Notes: generated by a model from the letters alone, not told the origin. A DNA stretch of 64,000 bases from Crystallibacter permensis (GCF_025960875.1 NZ_JAODLR010000024.1:1-64000), one strand, 5' to 3'. Positions 15,680 to 24,886 are shown, counted from the first letter of the stretch. A program made the numbers and translations.

Positions 15680-18355
15680 CTAGGGGCGTTGGCCTTCCGT
15701 CCGGTACCGCGCGGCAAGCTCGGTGCGGGAACGGATCTGAAGCTTCGCGTAGATCCGGGTCAGGTGGTACTCCACCGTCTTGACCGAAACGATCAGCTCC
15801 TGTGCCGCCTCCCGGTTGCTCCGGCCCTGCGCCACCAGCAGGGCGACGGCGTGTTCCTGCGCAGTCAAGGAACTGCCATCCGGGTCATCGCGGCGCTGGA
15901 CATCCACGCCGCTGGCGGCCAGTTCACGGTCGCAGCGGGCCACATAGGCCTGCGCGCCGAGCAGGGCGAAGGCCTGGCGGGCAGCCGCGAGCTGCTCCGC
16001 CGATTCGCGCCGTTTGCCCGCGCGCCGCAGGCTTTGGCCGTAGGAGTACTGCACCCGGGCGCGGTGGTAGGGAGCGGACAACGGAGCCAGCTGTCCCAAG
16101 GCGCCTTCAAAAGAGCGGCGCATGGCGTCGAGGTCCCCGCGGGCGGCATGGATCCGGCCGCGTACCGCCCTCAGCTGGGACAGCGAGGTGCGGTGCCGGC
16201 GCTCCGCGGCCAGGCTCTCGTACGGCGCGAGGAACGCCGAGGCTTCGTCCAGCCGGTCGAGCAGGACCAGGGCGTTGGCGTACGTATCCTGCCAGATCCA
16301 GAAGAACGGCTCGGACCTGCGGGCGGTGTGCGTCTGCGCCAGCGGCGCGAGCACCCGGACAACTCCCTGGTAATCCGTGCCGGCCTCCAACAGCTGGGCC
16401 TGCGCCAGCAACGCCGGGCTCAGCATGCTTTCGTAGTTTTCCGCAGAGGCGGATCCGAGGCGGAGATGCTCCCTGGCCTGCTCCGGGTTGCCGCGCAGGG
16501 CATGGATCTGGGCGGCGGTCCAATGGAGCAGCGGCCGCAGCAGATCCAGCTGTGCCCGCTCGAGTTTTGCCGTGGCCGCGCCGACGGTGGCGAGGGCGGC
16601 GTCCCAGTCGCCCAGCGTGAAGTGGGTGCGCGCCAGCCAGGCGCTGGCCCACAGCGAAATGCGCAGCGACCCGGAACGATACTCCGTGGGGACGGCGGCC
16701 TCCAGCTGCATGCGCGCGGTTTCCGGATCGTCGAGGGCGAGGCGGGCCCAGCCGCTGCCCAGCAGGACCCGTTGGCTGTGGGCGCCGGGTGGGGCATCGG
16801 CCAGCACGTGCTCATAGTGCCGGTGGGCGGCGTCGGGTTGGCCCGAGGCCGCCAGCCCCAGACCGATGATCGCCTCCGTTTCGATGGCGGTCGGGCTGCC
16901 CGGGGCAGCCAGATCTACAGCACGGGTGGCCCATTCGATAATGTCGGCGCCGCGCCAACGTGCCAAGGCATGAATGACCTGGCGCTGGGCGATCTGGGCG
17001 CCGATCGCCCGGTCCTCGGGCGGCCGGCGCTTCCAGGCATTGTCCAGATGGAACTGCGCCTCGGCCTCCCTGCCGCGGCAGGTGGCGAGGTAGCCCAGCA
17101 CGCCGTCGCGCTCGGCCGTGGCGGGCACGCTCTCGAGCGCCGGAAGCAGGCGGATGGCCTGGGCCAGCCGCCCGGCACCGACCAGTGCGTCGGCCGCCCG
17201 CACCAGCCGGCCCTGCCGGTTGCGCGCCTGGGTGCTGAGCCTGCTGGCCTCCAGCAGCGCGTCGGCGGCGGCCGCCCACGCTCCGGTGGAGGCCTGGCTG
17301 GCCGCAAATTCATCCAGCCTGTCCGCCAGTTCGTCGTCGGCGGCCGGGGCGGACCGCGCCAGGTGCCACAGATGCAGGGCCTGGTCCGGCAGCGCCTCGG
17401 CCGCCTGGCGGTGCAGCTCGGCACGCCGCAGTCCGGACAGCTTGTCGTAGACGGCGGCCCGGAAGAGCGGCAGCCGGAAGTCGAGCAGGTGCGCATTGTC
17501 GGAGAACTCGGTCCGCAGCAGGCCCGTCGCGACGGCGGCGTCCATGACGGCCAGGGGATCGGAAATCCGGGCGATGGCCGCGATATCGAAGAGGTCTCCG
17601 GACTGGCCGATGATCGCCGTTGCCTCGATCAGTGCCCGGACGGCGGCGGGAACTTCTTCGAGCTGGCGGGCTACCTGGGCAGCGACGGATGTCGAGGCGG
17701 GCAGCCGGCTGAGACCGTCCGCGGCGGCACGTGCGGGCAGTTCCGGCAACAGCTCGCGGACATAGCCGGGCAGGCCGCCGGTGTGGCGGCGGATCTGCTG
17801 CGCGGCCGGCCCGGAGAGTTCGCGCCCGGTGAGGTGCTCGTGCAGCTCGCGGATTTCGCTCGGGGAGAGCGGCTCAAGCAGCAGCCGGGTGATCCGGTGG
17901 CCGGACAGGTGGCGCGCGGTGGCGCGGTCGATCGCGGCGGTGCTGTCGAGGGTGAGCAGGACCAGCAGCGGGCCCGAAGCCGGGTTTTCCGCCAGCTGGA
18001 GCAGTTCATGAATGGAATCGGCGTCCACCCACTGGATATCTTCAAGAACGACGGCGGCCGGCCCGTCTTCCCGGAGCCGGTCGAGCAGGTCCACCGGATC
18101 GCTGCCCTGTGCAAGGCGCGCCAGGCCGGACCGGGGCTCGGACTCGACCCATTGAAGTCCGCCGGAGCGCAGGACCCGCAGTTCCGGATGGCCGGCCAGG
18201 AATTTTTCCAGCACGGCGCTCTTGCCGATGCCTCCGGGACCGGACAGGACCGCGGTCCGGGACCGGCCCTGCTTAACGTCCTGCAGGAGCTCCCCGAGAA
18301 CGGAGAGCTCCTGCAGACGCCCGACAAAGAGGCTGTCGTTATTGCGGTAAACCAT
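15680..18355 (-). CDS. benR: LuxR family LAL-type ATP-binding regulator (BenR-like)
   Basis: The 891-residue protein is a large ATP-binding LuxR regulator. The Walker A is GPGGIGKS (residues 39-46) and the Walker B is VVLEDIQWVD (about 104-113). A long alpha-helical TPR-like middle follows, and the LuxR helix-turn-helix is at about 828-885 (LTAQEHAVALLVAQGRSNRE, SVKTVEYHLTRIYAKL). In Corynebacterium glutamicum a LuxR-type BenR encoded right after benD activates benzoate genes; the same order here (benA-B-C-D-benR) supports the name. It follows benD by 53 bases. Ligand and exact sites are not known from the sequence. Confidence 0.85.
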   Translation of the reverse strand: MVYRNNDSLFVGRLQELSVLGELLQDVKQGRSRTAVLSGPGGIGKSAVLEKFLAGHPELRVLRSGGLQWVESEPRSGLARLAQGSDPVDLLDRLREDGPAAVVLEDIQWVDADSIHELLQLAENPASGPLLVLLTLDSTAAIDRATARHLSGHRITRLLLEPLSPSEIRELHEHLTGRELSGPAAQQIRRHTGGLPGYVRELLPELPARAAADGLSRLPASTSVAAQVARQLEEVPAAVRALIEATAIIGQSGDLFDIAAIARISDPLAVMDAAVATGLLRTEFSDNAHLLDFRLPLFRAAVYDKLSGLRRAELHRQAAEALPDQALHLWHLARSAPAADDELADRLDEFAASQASTGAWAAAADALLEASRLSTQARNRQGRLVRAADALVGAGRLAQAIRLLPALESVPATAERDGVLGYLATCRGREAEAQFHLDNAWKRRPPEDRAIGAQIAQRQVIHALARWRGADIIEWATRAVDLAAPGSPTAIETEAIIGLGLAASGQPDAAHRHYEHVLADAPPGAHSQRVLLGSGWARLALDDPETARMQLEAAVPTEYRSGSLRISLWASAWLARTHFTLGDWDAALATVGAATAKLERAQLDLLRPLLHWTAAQIHALRGNPEQAREHLRLGSASAENYESMLSPALLAQAQLLEAGTDYQGVVRVLAPLAQTHTARRSEPFFWIWQDTYANALVLLDRLDEASAFLAPYESLAAERRHRTSLSQLRAVRGRIHAARGDLDAMRRSFEGALGQLAPLSAPYHRARVQYSYGQSLRRAGKRRESAEQLAAARQAFALLGAQAYVARCDRELAASGVDVQRRDDPDGSSLTAQEHAVALLVAQGRSNREAAQELIVSVKTVEYHLTRIYAKLQIRSRTELAARYRTEGQRP

Positions 18356-18408
18356 TGCCTACGAGCTTAGCCCGCCCGAGCATAGCCCGACGGCGGCGAG
18401 GGTACCGA

Positions 18409-19233
18409 TCAGCCCAGGTCCCCGCCGGCCACGGGCAGGATGGTGCCCGTAATATAGGAGGCTTCGTCCGAGGCCAGGAAGACGATGGCCGCGGCCTGCT
18501 CGTCCAAGGTCCCGTAACGCTTGAGCAGCGAAGAGTCCACCGTCTGGTCGACGATCTGCTGGTACCAGGCCTTTTCCTGTTCCTGCTCCGGTTCGGGGCC
18601 GCGCTTGACCTTGCGGGCCGGGGCCTCGGTTCCGCCCGGCGCCGTGGCGACCACGCGGACGCCGTGCTGTGCGGCTTCCAGTGCCAGCGACTGGGTCAGG
18701 GCATTGACGCCGCCCTTCGCCGCCGCGTACGGCGCCCGGTTCACACCGCGCGTGGCCACGGAGGAGACGTTGACGATCACACCGGTGCCCTGTTCAATCA
18801 GCTGTGGCAGAGCCGCGCGGCAGGTCCACAAGGTGGGGAACAGCGAGCGTTGGATTTCCTTCTGGATCTCCTCCGCGGTGTAGTGCTCGTACGGCTTGGC
18901 CCAGATGGTGCCGCCGACGTTGTTGATCAGCACATCGATCCGGCCGAAGGCTGCTACGGCTTCGGCCACCGCCGATTCCGCGCCGTCGAACTGCTCCAGA
19001 TCGGCCGTCACGCTGCTGGCCTTGGCGCCGTTGGCGCGGAGCTCGGCGGCAACGTCATGGACCAGTTCGGCGCGGTCTACCAGCACGACGGCGGCGCCTT
19101 CCGCACTGATGCGGCGGGCCACGGCCAGTCCGATGCCTTGCGCGGCGCCGGTAACGACGGCGATCTTGCTGTCGAACCGGCCCGGGAACACCTTCGGCAC
19201 ACCCGCCGGTGTTGCCTCCGGGGCACCGGTCAT
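18409..19233 (-). CDS. benD: Benzoate cis-diol dehydrogenase
   Basis: The 274-residue short-chain dehydrogenase oxidises 1,6-dihydroxycyclohexa-2,4-diene-1-carboxylate to catechol with NAD+ and loss of CO2. It has the NAD motif TGAAQGIG (about residues 28-35), the NNVGG segment, and the catalytic Ser and Tyr-x3-Lys in VNVSSVATRG and YAAAKGG. Its ATG overlaps the benC stop as ATGA, showing translational coupling. An insertion around PEPEQEQEKAWYQQ near residue 210 is typical of BenD proteins. Confidence 0.95.
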   Translation of the reverse strand: MTGAPEATPAGVPKVFPGRFDSKIAVVTGAAQGIGLAVARRISAEGAAVVLVDRAELVHDVAAELRANGAKASSVTADLEQFDGAESAVAEAVAAFGRIDVLINNVGGTIWAKPYEHYTAEEIQKEIQRSLFPTLWTCRAALPQLIEQGTGVIVNVSSVATRGVNRAPYAAAKGGVNALTQSLALEAAQHGVRVVATAPGGTEAPARKVKRGPEPEQEQEKAWYQQIVDQTVDSSLLKRYGTLDEQAAAIVFLASDEASYITGTILPVAGGDLG

Positions 19234-20264
19234 GCCGAGGCTCCGACCAGGTCCGCTGCGGGTGCCAGAGCGAACTTCTCCGAGTAGAAGTTCACCGGAG
19301 TGATGCCCTCGGACTTCAGGTAGCCGCGCACTGCCTCGACCATGGGAGGCGGGCCGCAGAGGTAGACATCGACGTCGCCTTCATTGACGTGCGTCGGCTC
19401 GATCAGCGCGGTCACGTAGCCCTTGTTCGGGGCCTCGCTGTCCGGATCCGCCACGCAGTAGTCCCAGGTGAAGCCCTCGATCGTCTCGGCGTAGTGCTGC
19501 AGCTTGTCCAGCTCCACCAGATCCGCGTCGGTGGTCACGCCGAGAATGAGATGTACAGGCTGGCCGGGCGCCGTCGTCGTCATGGTTTCGAGCATGGCCA
19601 GCAGCGGAGCCAGGCCGGTGCCGCCGCCGAGCAGCAGGGCCGGGCGCTTGGGTTCGCGGAGGAAGAAGCTGCCCATGGGGCCGGTGAACTCCAGGGTGTC
19701 TCCGACCTTGGCCTCGTCGCTCAGGTAGGTGGACATGGCGCCGCCGTCGGTGATCTTGACGAGGAAGGAGATCTCTTCCACGTCCGGCCCGTTGCTGAAT
19801 GAGTAGGAACGCTCGACGCCGCGGCCGGGCACCTGGATGTTGACGTACTGGCCGGGCAGGTAGGCCAGCGCGGCGCGGTCGCCGACGGACATGCTGAAGC
19901 CGATGGTGGTGGGCGAGTAGCGCTTGATGTCCGTCACCGTGCCCGTGTGCGTGCTGGCGCCGGTCTTGGCCATGTCCGAGGTGGTGGGGATCTGCAGCAC
20001 CAGGTCGCTCTTCGGCGTCATCTGGCACGGCAGCGCGTAGCCGGCGTCCGCCTCGTCGTCGGTGAGCGCCTCGTCAATGTAGTCGCCGCCGTCGTACGTA
20101 CCGGACTCGCAGAGGGACTTGCAGGTACCGCAGGCGCCGTCGCGGCAGTCCAGCGGAATGTTGATGCGGGCCTTGTACGAGGCGTCCGCGACGGTCTCGT
20201 TCGGACCGCAGTTGATGAAGCGGGTGACGCCGTCTTCGAAGCTCAGTGCAACCTTGTAGGTCAT
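19230..20264 (-). CDS. benC: Benzoate 1,2-dioxygenase reductase component
   Basis: The 344-residue electron-transfer protein has an N-terminal plant-type [2Fe-2S] domain (Cys ligands in DCRDGACGTCKSLC and ALPCQM), an FAD domain (RSYSFSNGP) and an NAD domain (GGGTGLAPLLAML, YLCGPPPMVEAV). It passes electrons from NADH to the BenAB oxygenase. This ferredoxin-first order is standard for BenC. It is followed by benD with a 4-base overlap and preceded by benB by 28 bases. Confidence 0.95.
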   Translation of the reverse strand: MTYKVALSFEDGVTRFINCGPNETVADASYKARINIPLDCRDGACGTCKSLCESGTYDGGDYIDEALTDDEADAGYALPCQMTPKSDLVLQIPTTSDMAKTGASTHTGTVTDIKRYSPTTIGFSMSVGDRAALAYLPGQYVNIQVPGRGVERSYSFSNGPDVEEISFLVKITDGGAMSTYLSDEAKVGDTLEFTGPMGSFFLREPKRPALLLGGGTGLAPLLAMLETMTTTAPGQPVHLILGVTTDADLVELDKLQHYAETIEGFTWDYCVADPDSEAPNKGYVTALIEPTHVNEGDVDVYLCGPPPMVEAVRGYLKSEGITPVNFYSEKFALAPAADLVGASA

Positions 20265-20292
20265 GGGGGTGTTCCTTTCCGGATGCTTCAGA

Positions 20293-20826
20293 TCAGATGT
20301 GGTAGATGTCCACGACGTGGTGGATGTAGTCGTTCTTCAGGACGACCTTCTTTTTGGTGATGACCGGCTGCGATCCGCTGCAGTCGAGCGTGTAGAAGGA
20401 CGTGCCGAAGTAGGTGTCCACGTTGTTGTAGCGGTAGTACAGGGTGAACCAGTTGAAGCGGATGTCGATGACATCGCCCCGCTGTTCGATGATTTCGACG
20501 TTGGTGATGTTGTGGCCGGTGCGCGGTTCGGGCAGGCTGGTGGCGCTGGAGCGGTCAGTGCGGATCCGGAAGACCCGGTCCTCCAGGCCACCGCGGTTGG
20601 AGTAGTAGATCAGTGAGATCTCGCGCTGCGGGTCCTCGGTGAGCTCGTCGTCGTCGGCCCAGGCAGGCATCCAGAACTCGGCGTCGGGGTGGTAGCAGTC
20701 GAGCCACTTCTCGAACTCGCGGTCATCCAGGAAGCGGGCTTCCCGGTACAGGAACTGGCGGATCCGTTCGAGTTCGACCGCCTGTTCCTCGGCGGCCAGG
20801 GTGGTTGTGCTTGTTTCGGTGCTCAT
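20293..20826 (-). CDS. benB: Benzoate 1,2-dioxygenase small (beta) subunit
   Basis: The 177-residue protein has the cone-shaped NTF2-like fold of ring-hydroxylating dioxygenase beta subunits. Marker segments are FLYREARFLDDREFEKWLDC, DAEFWMPAWADDDE and FRIRTDRSSATSLPEPRT. It assembles with BenA as an alpha3beta3 oxygenase; it lacks redox centres and has a structural role. It lies 24 bases after benA on the minus strand. Confidence 0.95.
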   Translation of the reverse strand: MSTETSTTTLAAEEQAVELERIRQFLYREARFLDDREFEKWLDCYHPDAEFWMPAWADDDELTEDPQREISLIYYSNRGGLEDRVFRIRTDRSSATSLPEPRTGHNITNVEIIEQRGDVIDIRFNWFTLYYRYNNVDTYFGTSFYTLDCSGSQPVITKKKVVLKNDYIHHVVDIYHI

Positions 20827-20850
20827 GGTGGTGTTCCTTCCGCTCTCGCT

Positions 20851-22263
20851 CTAGTGTCCGCAGCCAGTGGTGCCGGCCTGCGCGGCGGCGGGGTTTGCGG
20901 CGCGCTCCGCGACCTCGCGTTCCTCGGCCTCGACAGCCTTGCGCATGGTCTCGGTCCAGTAGCCGTGCTGGACGGGGTAGAGGCCTTCGTCCTCGGTCTT
21001 GGCGCCGCTGGAGAGCGGGTTCAGGCCGATCTTTTTCGCCTGCTCGTCCGGGCCGTTGAGCTGGTGCGTCACGCCGCGGCTCATATCGTTCCAAGGAGCG
21101 GTTTCGGCCAGATAGGTCTTCTGGCAGGAGCGGAACTCCTCCAGGTCATCCGGGGTGGCCATGCCGGAGGCGTTGAAGAAGTCCTCGTACTGGCGGATCC
21201 GGTTCGCGCGCGCTGCATCGGACTCGCCCTTGGGCGCGATGCAGTAGATGGTCACCTCGGTCTGGTCCACCGAGATCGGCCGGAAGTGGCGGATCTGCGA
21301 GGAGAACTGGTCCATGATGTAGACATTCGGGTAGAGGCACAGGTTGCGCGAGGCGCCGACCATGAACTCGGCTTTATCCGCGCCGTGCTCGTCGGCCAGT
21401 TCCTGCCGCCGCTCGTACAGCGGGCGGTCTTCGGGGTTGCCCCACCACATCCACAGCAGCAGGTGGCCGTGCTCGAAGGAGTAGTAGCCGCCGCCCTGCT
21501 TGCCCCAGGTACCCGCGTCCATGGCCTTGGTCTCGTTGGCCGATTCGCCGGTCCCGCGCCGTGAGGTGGTGGCGGCGTAGTTCCAGTGCGTGGCGGAGAC
21601 GTGGTAGCCGTCGGCACCGTTCTCGGCCTGGACCTTCCAGTTCCCGTCATAGGTGTAGGTCGAGGCTCCGCGCAGCACTTCCAGTCCCTCCGGTGACTGG
21701 TCGATCAGCATGTCCATGATCTTGGTGGAATCGCCCAGGTGCTCTTCGAGCGGCTTGACGTCTTCCTTGAGCGAGCCGAAGAGGAAGCCGCGGTAGGACT
21801 CGAAGCGGGCGACCTTGGTCAGGTCGTGGGAGCCGTCCTTGTTGAACTGCTCGGGGTAGCCGGCGTCGCGGGAGTCCTTGACCTTGAGCAGTTTGCCCTT
21901 GTTGTTGAACGTCCAGCCGTGGAACGGGCAGGTGAAGTTGTTGCGGTTATCGGTCTTGCGCCGGCACAGCATCGCGCCGCGGTGGCTGCAGGCGTTGACC
22001 AGGCAGTTCAGCTCGCCGTCCTTGGAGCGGGAGATGACCACCGGGGTCCGGCCGATGTAGGTGGTGAAGTAATCGCCCACGTTCGGAATCTGGCTCTCGT
22101 GTGCCAGATAGACCCAGTTGCCCTCGAAGATGTGCTTCATCTCGAGTTCGAAGATCTCTTCATCGGTGAAGATTTTGCGTTTGGTCCGGTGGATCCCGTT
22201 CTCGTGATCCTCGACGACGGCATCGTCCAGCGTAGCGCTGACATCGCTCAGTGCCTGGGTCAT
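20851..22263 (-). CDS. benA: Benzoate 1,2-dioxygenase large (alpha) subunit
   Basis: The 470-residue catalytic subunit has a Rieske [2Fe-2S] site (CSHRGAM, then CPFHGW) and a mononuclear iron site (DGYHVSATH plus a downstream Asp). It cis-dihydroxylates benzoate at C1/C2. ATG at 22263 is preferred because AAGGAG lies at the right distance; the in-frame ATG at 22278 overlaps that ribosome site. Substrate assignment rests on the benABCD order and adjacency to catA; toluate or anthranilate-type substrates cannot be excluded. It is divergent from catA across a 320-base control region. Confidence 0.95.
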   Translation of the reverse strand: MTQALSDVSATLDDAVVEDHENGIHRTKRKIFTDEEIFELEMKHIFEGNWVYLAHESQIPNVGDYFTTYIGRTPVVISRSKDGELNCLVNACSHRGAMLCRRKTDNRNNFTCPFHGWTFNNKGKLLKVKDSRDAGYPEQFNKDGSHDLTKVARFESYRGFLFGSLKEDVKPLEEHLGDSTKIMDMLIDQSPEGLEVLRGASTYTYDGNWKVQAENGADGYHVSATHWNYAATTSRRGTGESANETKAMDAGTWGKQGGGYYSFEHGHLLLWMWWGNPEDRPLYERRQELADEHGADKAEFMVGASRNLCLYPNVYIMDQFSSQIRHFRPISVDQTEVTIYCIAPKGESDAARANRIRQYEDFFNASGMATPDDLEEFRSCQKTYLAETAPWNDMSRGVTHQLNGPDEQAKKIGLNPLSSGAKTEDEGLYPVQHGYWTETMRKAVEAEEREVAERAANPAAAQAGTTGCGH

Positions 22264-22368
22264 CTTCGTCTCCTTCATCTATGTCCGCGGCCACGCAACC
22301 TTGTGGTCGCTGTCACACGGGGTCTTGACATTTAGCGACTACTCTTCCAGCCGGAGGCGCACCTCACA

Positions 22369-22397
22369 CTAGGGGCGCCCCTAGGGTTGGCCTAGGG
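22369..22397. promoter_or_regulatory. Phased CTAGGG repeats between benA and catA
   Basis: CTAGGG occurs at 22369, 22381 and 22392, spaced 12 and 11 bases apart and so on about one helix face. The first two also form a 16-bp perfect palindrome, CTAGGGGCGCCCCTAG (22369-22384). The cluster sits in the middle of the divergent benA/catA intergenic region. Direct repeats of this kind suit a LAL/MalT-like activator, so BenR is the natural candidate; this is inference. Confidence 0.5.
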
Positions 22398-22583
22398 TGC
22401 GATTGAAACGCACAACGTATCAATACTGCTGCTTTTCGTATTTGTCCGTCCTAAACAATGTGGTTAGGGTTACAACAACACGTTTTTCTGTATCGCTGCT
22501 CACCAAACAGCAGTGCGGGGCGCGGCTTGGGGAACAGGGCCGCAACCGGCAGCGGTACCACCAAAGGAAAAGAAGGAAACGAC

Positions 22584-23432
22584 ATGACACAGGAAATTCA
22601 GGCCACCGCCGCCGCCTCGGGTGCCAATGCCACCGAGCGCTTCCGTGAGAACAAGAAGTTCGCCGCAGACACCAGCAAGGAACGCGTAAACCTGCTGGCG
22701 TCCCGCGTGATCAAGGCCGTCAATGACACGATCCTTGAAGAGAAGGTCACCTACGACGAGTACAACGCCCTGAAGGCATGGCTGATCCAGGTTGGCGAGG
22801 ACGGCGAATGGCCGCTGTTCCTCGACGTGTGGGTCGAGCACTCGGTCGAAGAGGTCGCCAGCGAAGACCGCGAGGGCAGCAAGGGCACCATCGAAGGCCC
22901 GTATTACGTTCCGGATGCCCCGTCCCAGCAGACCCCGGCCACCCTACCGATGCGGGACGACGAGCCCGGCACGCCGCTGCTGTTCCAGGGCCGCATCACG
23001 AACGTCGACGGCGAACCGCTGGCCGGCGGCATCGTGGAGATTTGGCACGCGGATGACAAGGGCTTCTACTCCCAGTTTGCGCCGGGCCTGCCCGAATGGA
23101 ACCTGCGCGGCACTGTCGTTGCCGATGCCGACGGTTTCTACCAGATCAACACCATGCAGCCCGCCCCGTACCAGATCCCGACGGACGGTGCCTGCGGCAA
23201 GCTGATCGCCGCCGCGGGCTGGCACGCCTGGCGTCCCGCGCACATCCACGTCAAGGTGCACGCTGCCGACCACCAGCTCATCACCGCCCAGCTGTACTTC
23301 GTGGGCGACGAGCACCTCTCGGATGACATCGCCTCGGCCGTGAAGCCCGAACTGGTCCTGGACCCGCAGGACAAGGCGGACGGCACCGGCCGCGAAGTCA
23401 CCTACAACTTCGTGCTGGACCCGGCCAAGTAA
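22584..23432 (+). CDS. catA: Catechol 1,2-dioxygenase
   Basis: The 282-residue intradiol enzyme cleaves catechol to cis,cis-muconate using non-haem Fe(III). Iron ligands are visible as Tyr in EGPYYVPDAP, Tyr in PAPYQIPTDG, and the two His of RPAHIHVKV. An N-terminal helical dimerisation domain precedes the beta core. ATG at 22584 is chosen because AGAAGGAAA lies just upstream; the longer frame from 22458 has no homology-like sequence. It is divergent from benA and ends in a strong hairpin. Confidence 0.95.
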   Translation: MTQEIQATAAASGANATERFRENKKFAADTSKERVNLLASRVIKAVNDTILEEKVTYDEYNALKAWLIQVGEDGEWPLFLDVWVEHSVEEVASEDREGSKGTIEGPYYVPDAPSQQTPATLPMRDDEPGTPLLFQGRITNVDGEPLAGGIVEIWHADDKGFYSQFAPGLPEWNLRGTVVADADGFYQINTMQPAPYQIPTDGACGKLIAAAGWHAWRPAHIHVKVHAADHQLITAQLYFVGDEHLSDDIASAVKPELVLDPQDKADGTGREVTYNFVLDPAK

Positions 23433-23449
23433 ACCAGCGCCGGGTCGTT

Positions 23450-23489
23450 GCGGCACCGTGAGCGGAGAACGATCCGTTCACGGTGCCGC
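23450..23489 (+). terminator. catA terminator hairpin
   Basis: A 17-bp stem (23450-23466 with 23473-23489, one G-U pair) around a 6-base loop starts 18 bases after the catA stop and is followed by TGCATTT. Confidence 0.7.
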
Positions 23490-23494
23490 TGCAT

Positions 23495-23644
23495 TTAAGC
23501 CTGCGGAGTGGTTGTGTCCGGCTCGACAGCGGATCCGGATCCGCCGCCGGCACCATTGGCGATCAGCGTACCGACGTCGCGGCCCTGCGCCAGCCGGTCC
23601 TGCCATTCGGCGTCGTTCTTCGCCGCATCCCAGGAATGCACCAT
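23495..23644 (-). CDS. Possible small hypothetical protein
   Basis: A 49-residue frame (MVHSWDAAKNDAEWQDRLAQ, then a Gly/Ser-rich tail) lies convergent to catA and divergent from the NUDIX gene. Its N-terminal half has a protein-like amphipathic composition, and it ends just beyond the catA terminator. There is no clear ribosome site before either of the two tandem ATGs (23647, 23644), so it may be spurious. I do not recognise the family. Confidence 0.3.
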   Translation of the reverse strand: MVHSWDAAKNDAEWQDRLAQGRDVGTLIANGAGGGSGSAVEPDTTTPQA

Positions 23645-23739
23645 CATGGATCGAGCGTGGCCTGCTGATCTTGCGCTGTCTGCGATACGGTCAAAGCTGG
23701 CAGCGGCAGCGATGGCCGCAGTGGAGGAAGGGGCTGGCA

Positions 23740-24447
23740 ATGACTTTAGTGGGGTCTGCGGCGACAGTGGTGCTGCTGCGCGATTCCTTGGCCGGCCCGG
23801 AAGTGCTGCTGCTTGAGCGGCCGCGGCATACCGGCTCCTTCGCCGGTGCCTGGGTCTTTCCGGGCGGACGGGTCGATCCCGAGGACTATGCCTCCGCGGA
23901 TGCCAATAACGACGGCGGTGCGGACGGGAACGGGGACGAAGCGTATGAGCTGGCCGCCGCCCGCCGTGCCGGGGTGCGGGAAACCCTGGAAGAGACGGGC
24001 GTAGTGGTTCCGCCGGAGAGCCTGGTCCGCGTATCCTGCTGGATCCCGCCGACAGGGGCGACGAAGCGGCTCAAAACCTGGTTCTTCCTCGCGCCCGCCC
24101 CCGAGCAGGAGATAAAGCTGAACGAGGGCGAGCTGATGGACTACGCCTGGCTGACGCCCGCGGAAGCCCTGCGCCGCCATCAGGAAGCAGTCATGCAGCT
24201 GGTTACGCCAACCTGGGTGACGTTGCACTTGCTGCTGCAGGACTCGACCGTGGCCGGAGCACTGGAGAGGGCGGCTTCGGCTGAACCGGAGACGTTCCAG
24301 AGCCGCCGCCTCGCCGCCAGCGGAGGCAGCCAGGTGATTGTCTGGGCCGGCGATGCCGAATACGAGCCAGGTAGTCTAGCGGCGCAGGCCACAGGCAAGC
24401 ACCGGCTGACGATGAACGGCCTGAACTGGAACTACGAGCGGAGCTAG
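23740..24447 (+). CDS. NUDIX hydrolase
   Basis: The 235-residue protein contains a NUDIX box variant: GGRVDPED followed, after an Asp/Asn/Gly-rich insertion, by AARRAGVRETLEETGV (REx2EExG core). It hydrolyses a nucleoside diphosphate linked to some other moiety; CoA-pyrophosphatase or ADP-ribose-type activity is possible. ATG at 23740 follows GGAGGAAGG; the frame extends upstream to 23458 but that part is Arg-rich shadow sequence. The insertion between the Gly pair and the REx2EE helix lengthens the box compared with the normal 23-residue motif. Confidence 0.8.
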   Translation: MTLVGSAATVVLLRDSLAGPEVLLLERPRHTGSFAGAWVFPGGRVDPEDYASADANNDGGADGNGDEAYELAAARRAGVRETLEETGVVVPPESLVRVSCWIPPTGATKRLKTWFFLAPAPEQEIKLNEGELMDYAWLTPAEALRRHQEAVMQLVTPTWVTLHLLLQDSTVAGALERAASAEPETFQSRRLAASGGSQVIVWAGDAEYEPGSLAAQATGKHRLTMNGLNWNYERS

Positions 24448-24468
24448 CCTGGCCCGCTCACGCAAAAA

Positions 24469-24807
24469 TCAGGCGTTGGCGGTGTTGCCCGCGCTGCCGC
24501 CAGATACCTTGTAGCTCCACAGCTCCGCGGACATGCCCACGGGCTTCTGAGCCGGCGCACCCTCGCCGCCTTCCTGCGAGTGGCCGTGGCCGAAAGCCTT
24601 CGAGCTCTTCCACGCCTCGAAGGACTCCTCGTCCCGCCAGCGGGTAATGACCAGCCAGGTGTTGCGCTCGTCCGTGGGCTGCAGCAGTTCGAAACCCTCG
24701 AAGCCGTCTTGGTTGTCCACGGCGCCGGCGCGGGCCGCGAAGCGCTTGGCCAGCTCGTCTCCGGAGTCGGCGGGTACGGTAATGGCGTTGATTTTCACGA
24801 TGCTCAT
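24469..24807 (-). CDS. Haem-degrading monooxygenase, MhuD/HmoB-like (ABM fold)
   Basis: The 112-residue protein closely follows mycobacterial MhuD over its first half: VKINAI, VPA..G.EL.KRFA.RA.AV, GFEGFELL. Asn at about position 7 matches the haem-contacting Asn of IsdG-type enzymes, and His residues in AFGHGHSQ are candidates for the axial ligand. It probably cleaves haem to release iron in the cytosol. ATG at 24807 is chosen from the family start. A -10-like CATAAT ends six bases before the ATG, so the transcript may be leaderless. Confidence 0.85.
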   Translation of the reverse strand: MSIVKINAITVPADSGDELAKRFAARAGAVDNQDGFEGFELLQPTDERNTWLVITRWRDEESFEAWKSSKAFGHGHSQEGGEGAPAQKPVGMSAELWSYKVSGGSAGNTANA

Positions 24808-24813
24808 GGGCCT

Positions 24814-24859
24814 ATTATGCTCGGCACCCCTGACCATAGACTGGGTCCAGCCCTAATAT
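24814..24859. promoter_or_regulatory. Divergent promoters of the MhuD-like and small membrane protein genes
   Basis: On the minus strand CATAAT (24814-24819) ends six bases before the MhuD-like ATG. On the plus strand CTGACC (24830-24835) and TAATAT (24854-24859), 18 bases apart, form a good promoter for the gene starting at 24887. Confidence 0.45.
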
Positions 24860-24886
24860 GACGGCCCTTAATGACAGGAGCGGACA

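Noticed and set aside
15665-18370. Plus-strand frame of 901 codons opposite benR
   Set aside because: High GC at third codon positions keeps the antisense open. The composition is Arg/Gly/Gln-rich without motifs, while the minus frame has Walker and LuxR motifs.
22270-22290. Half-match to the VanR-like motif (GGACATAGATG) at the benA start
   Set aside because: Only one half is present, it overlaps the ribosome site, and no palindrome accompanies it; chance is likely.
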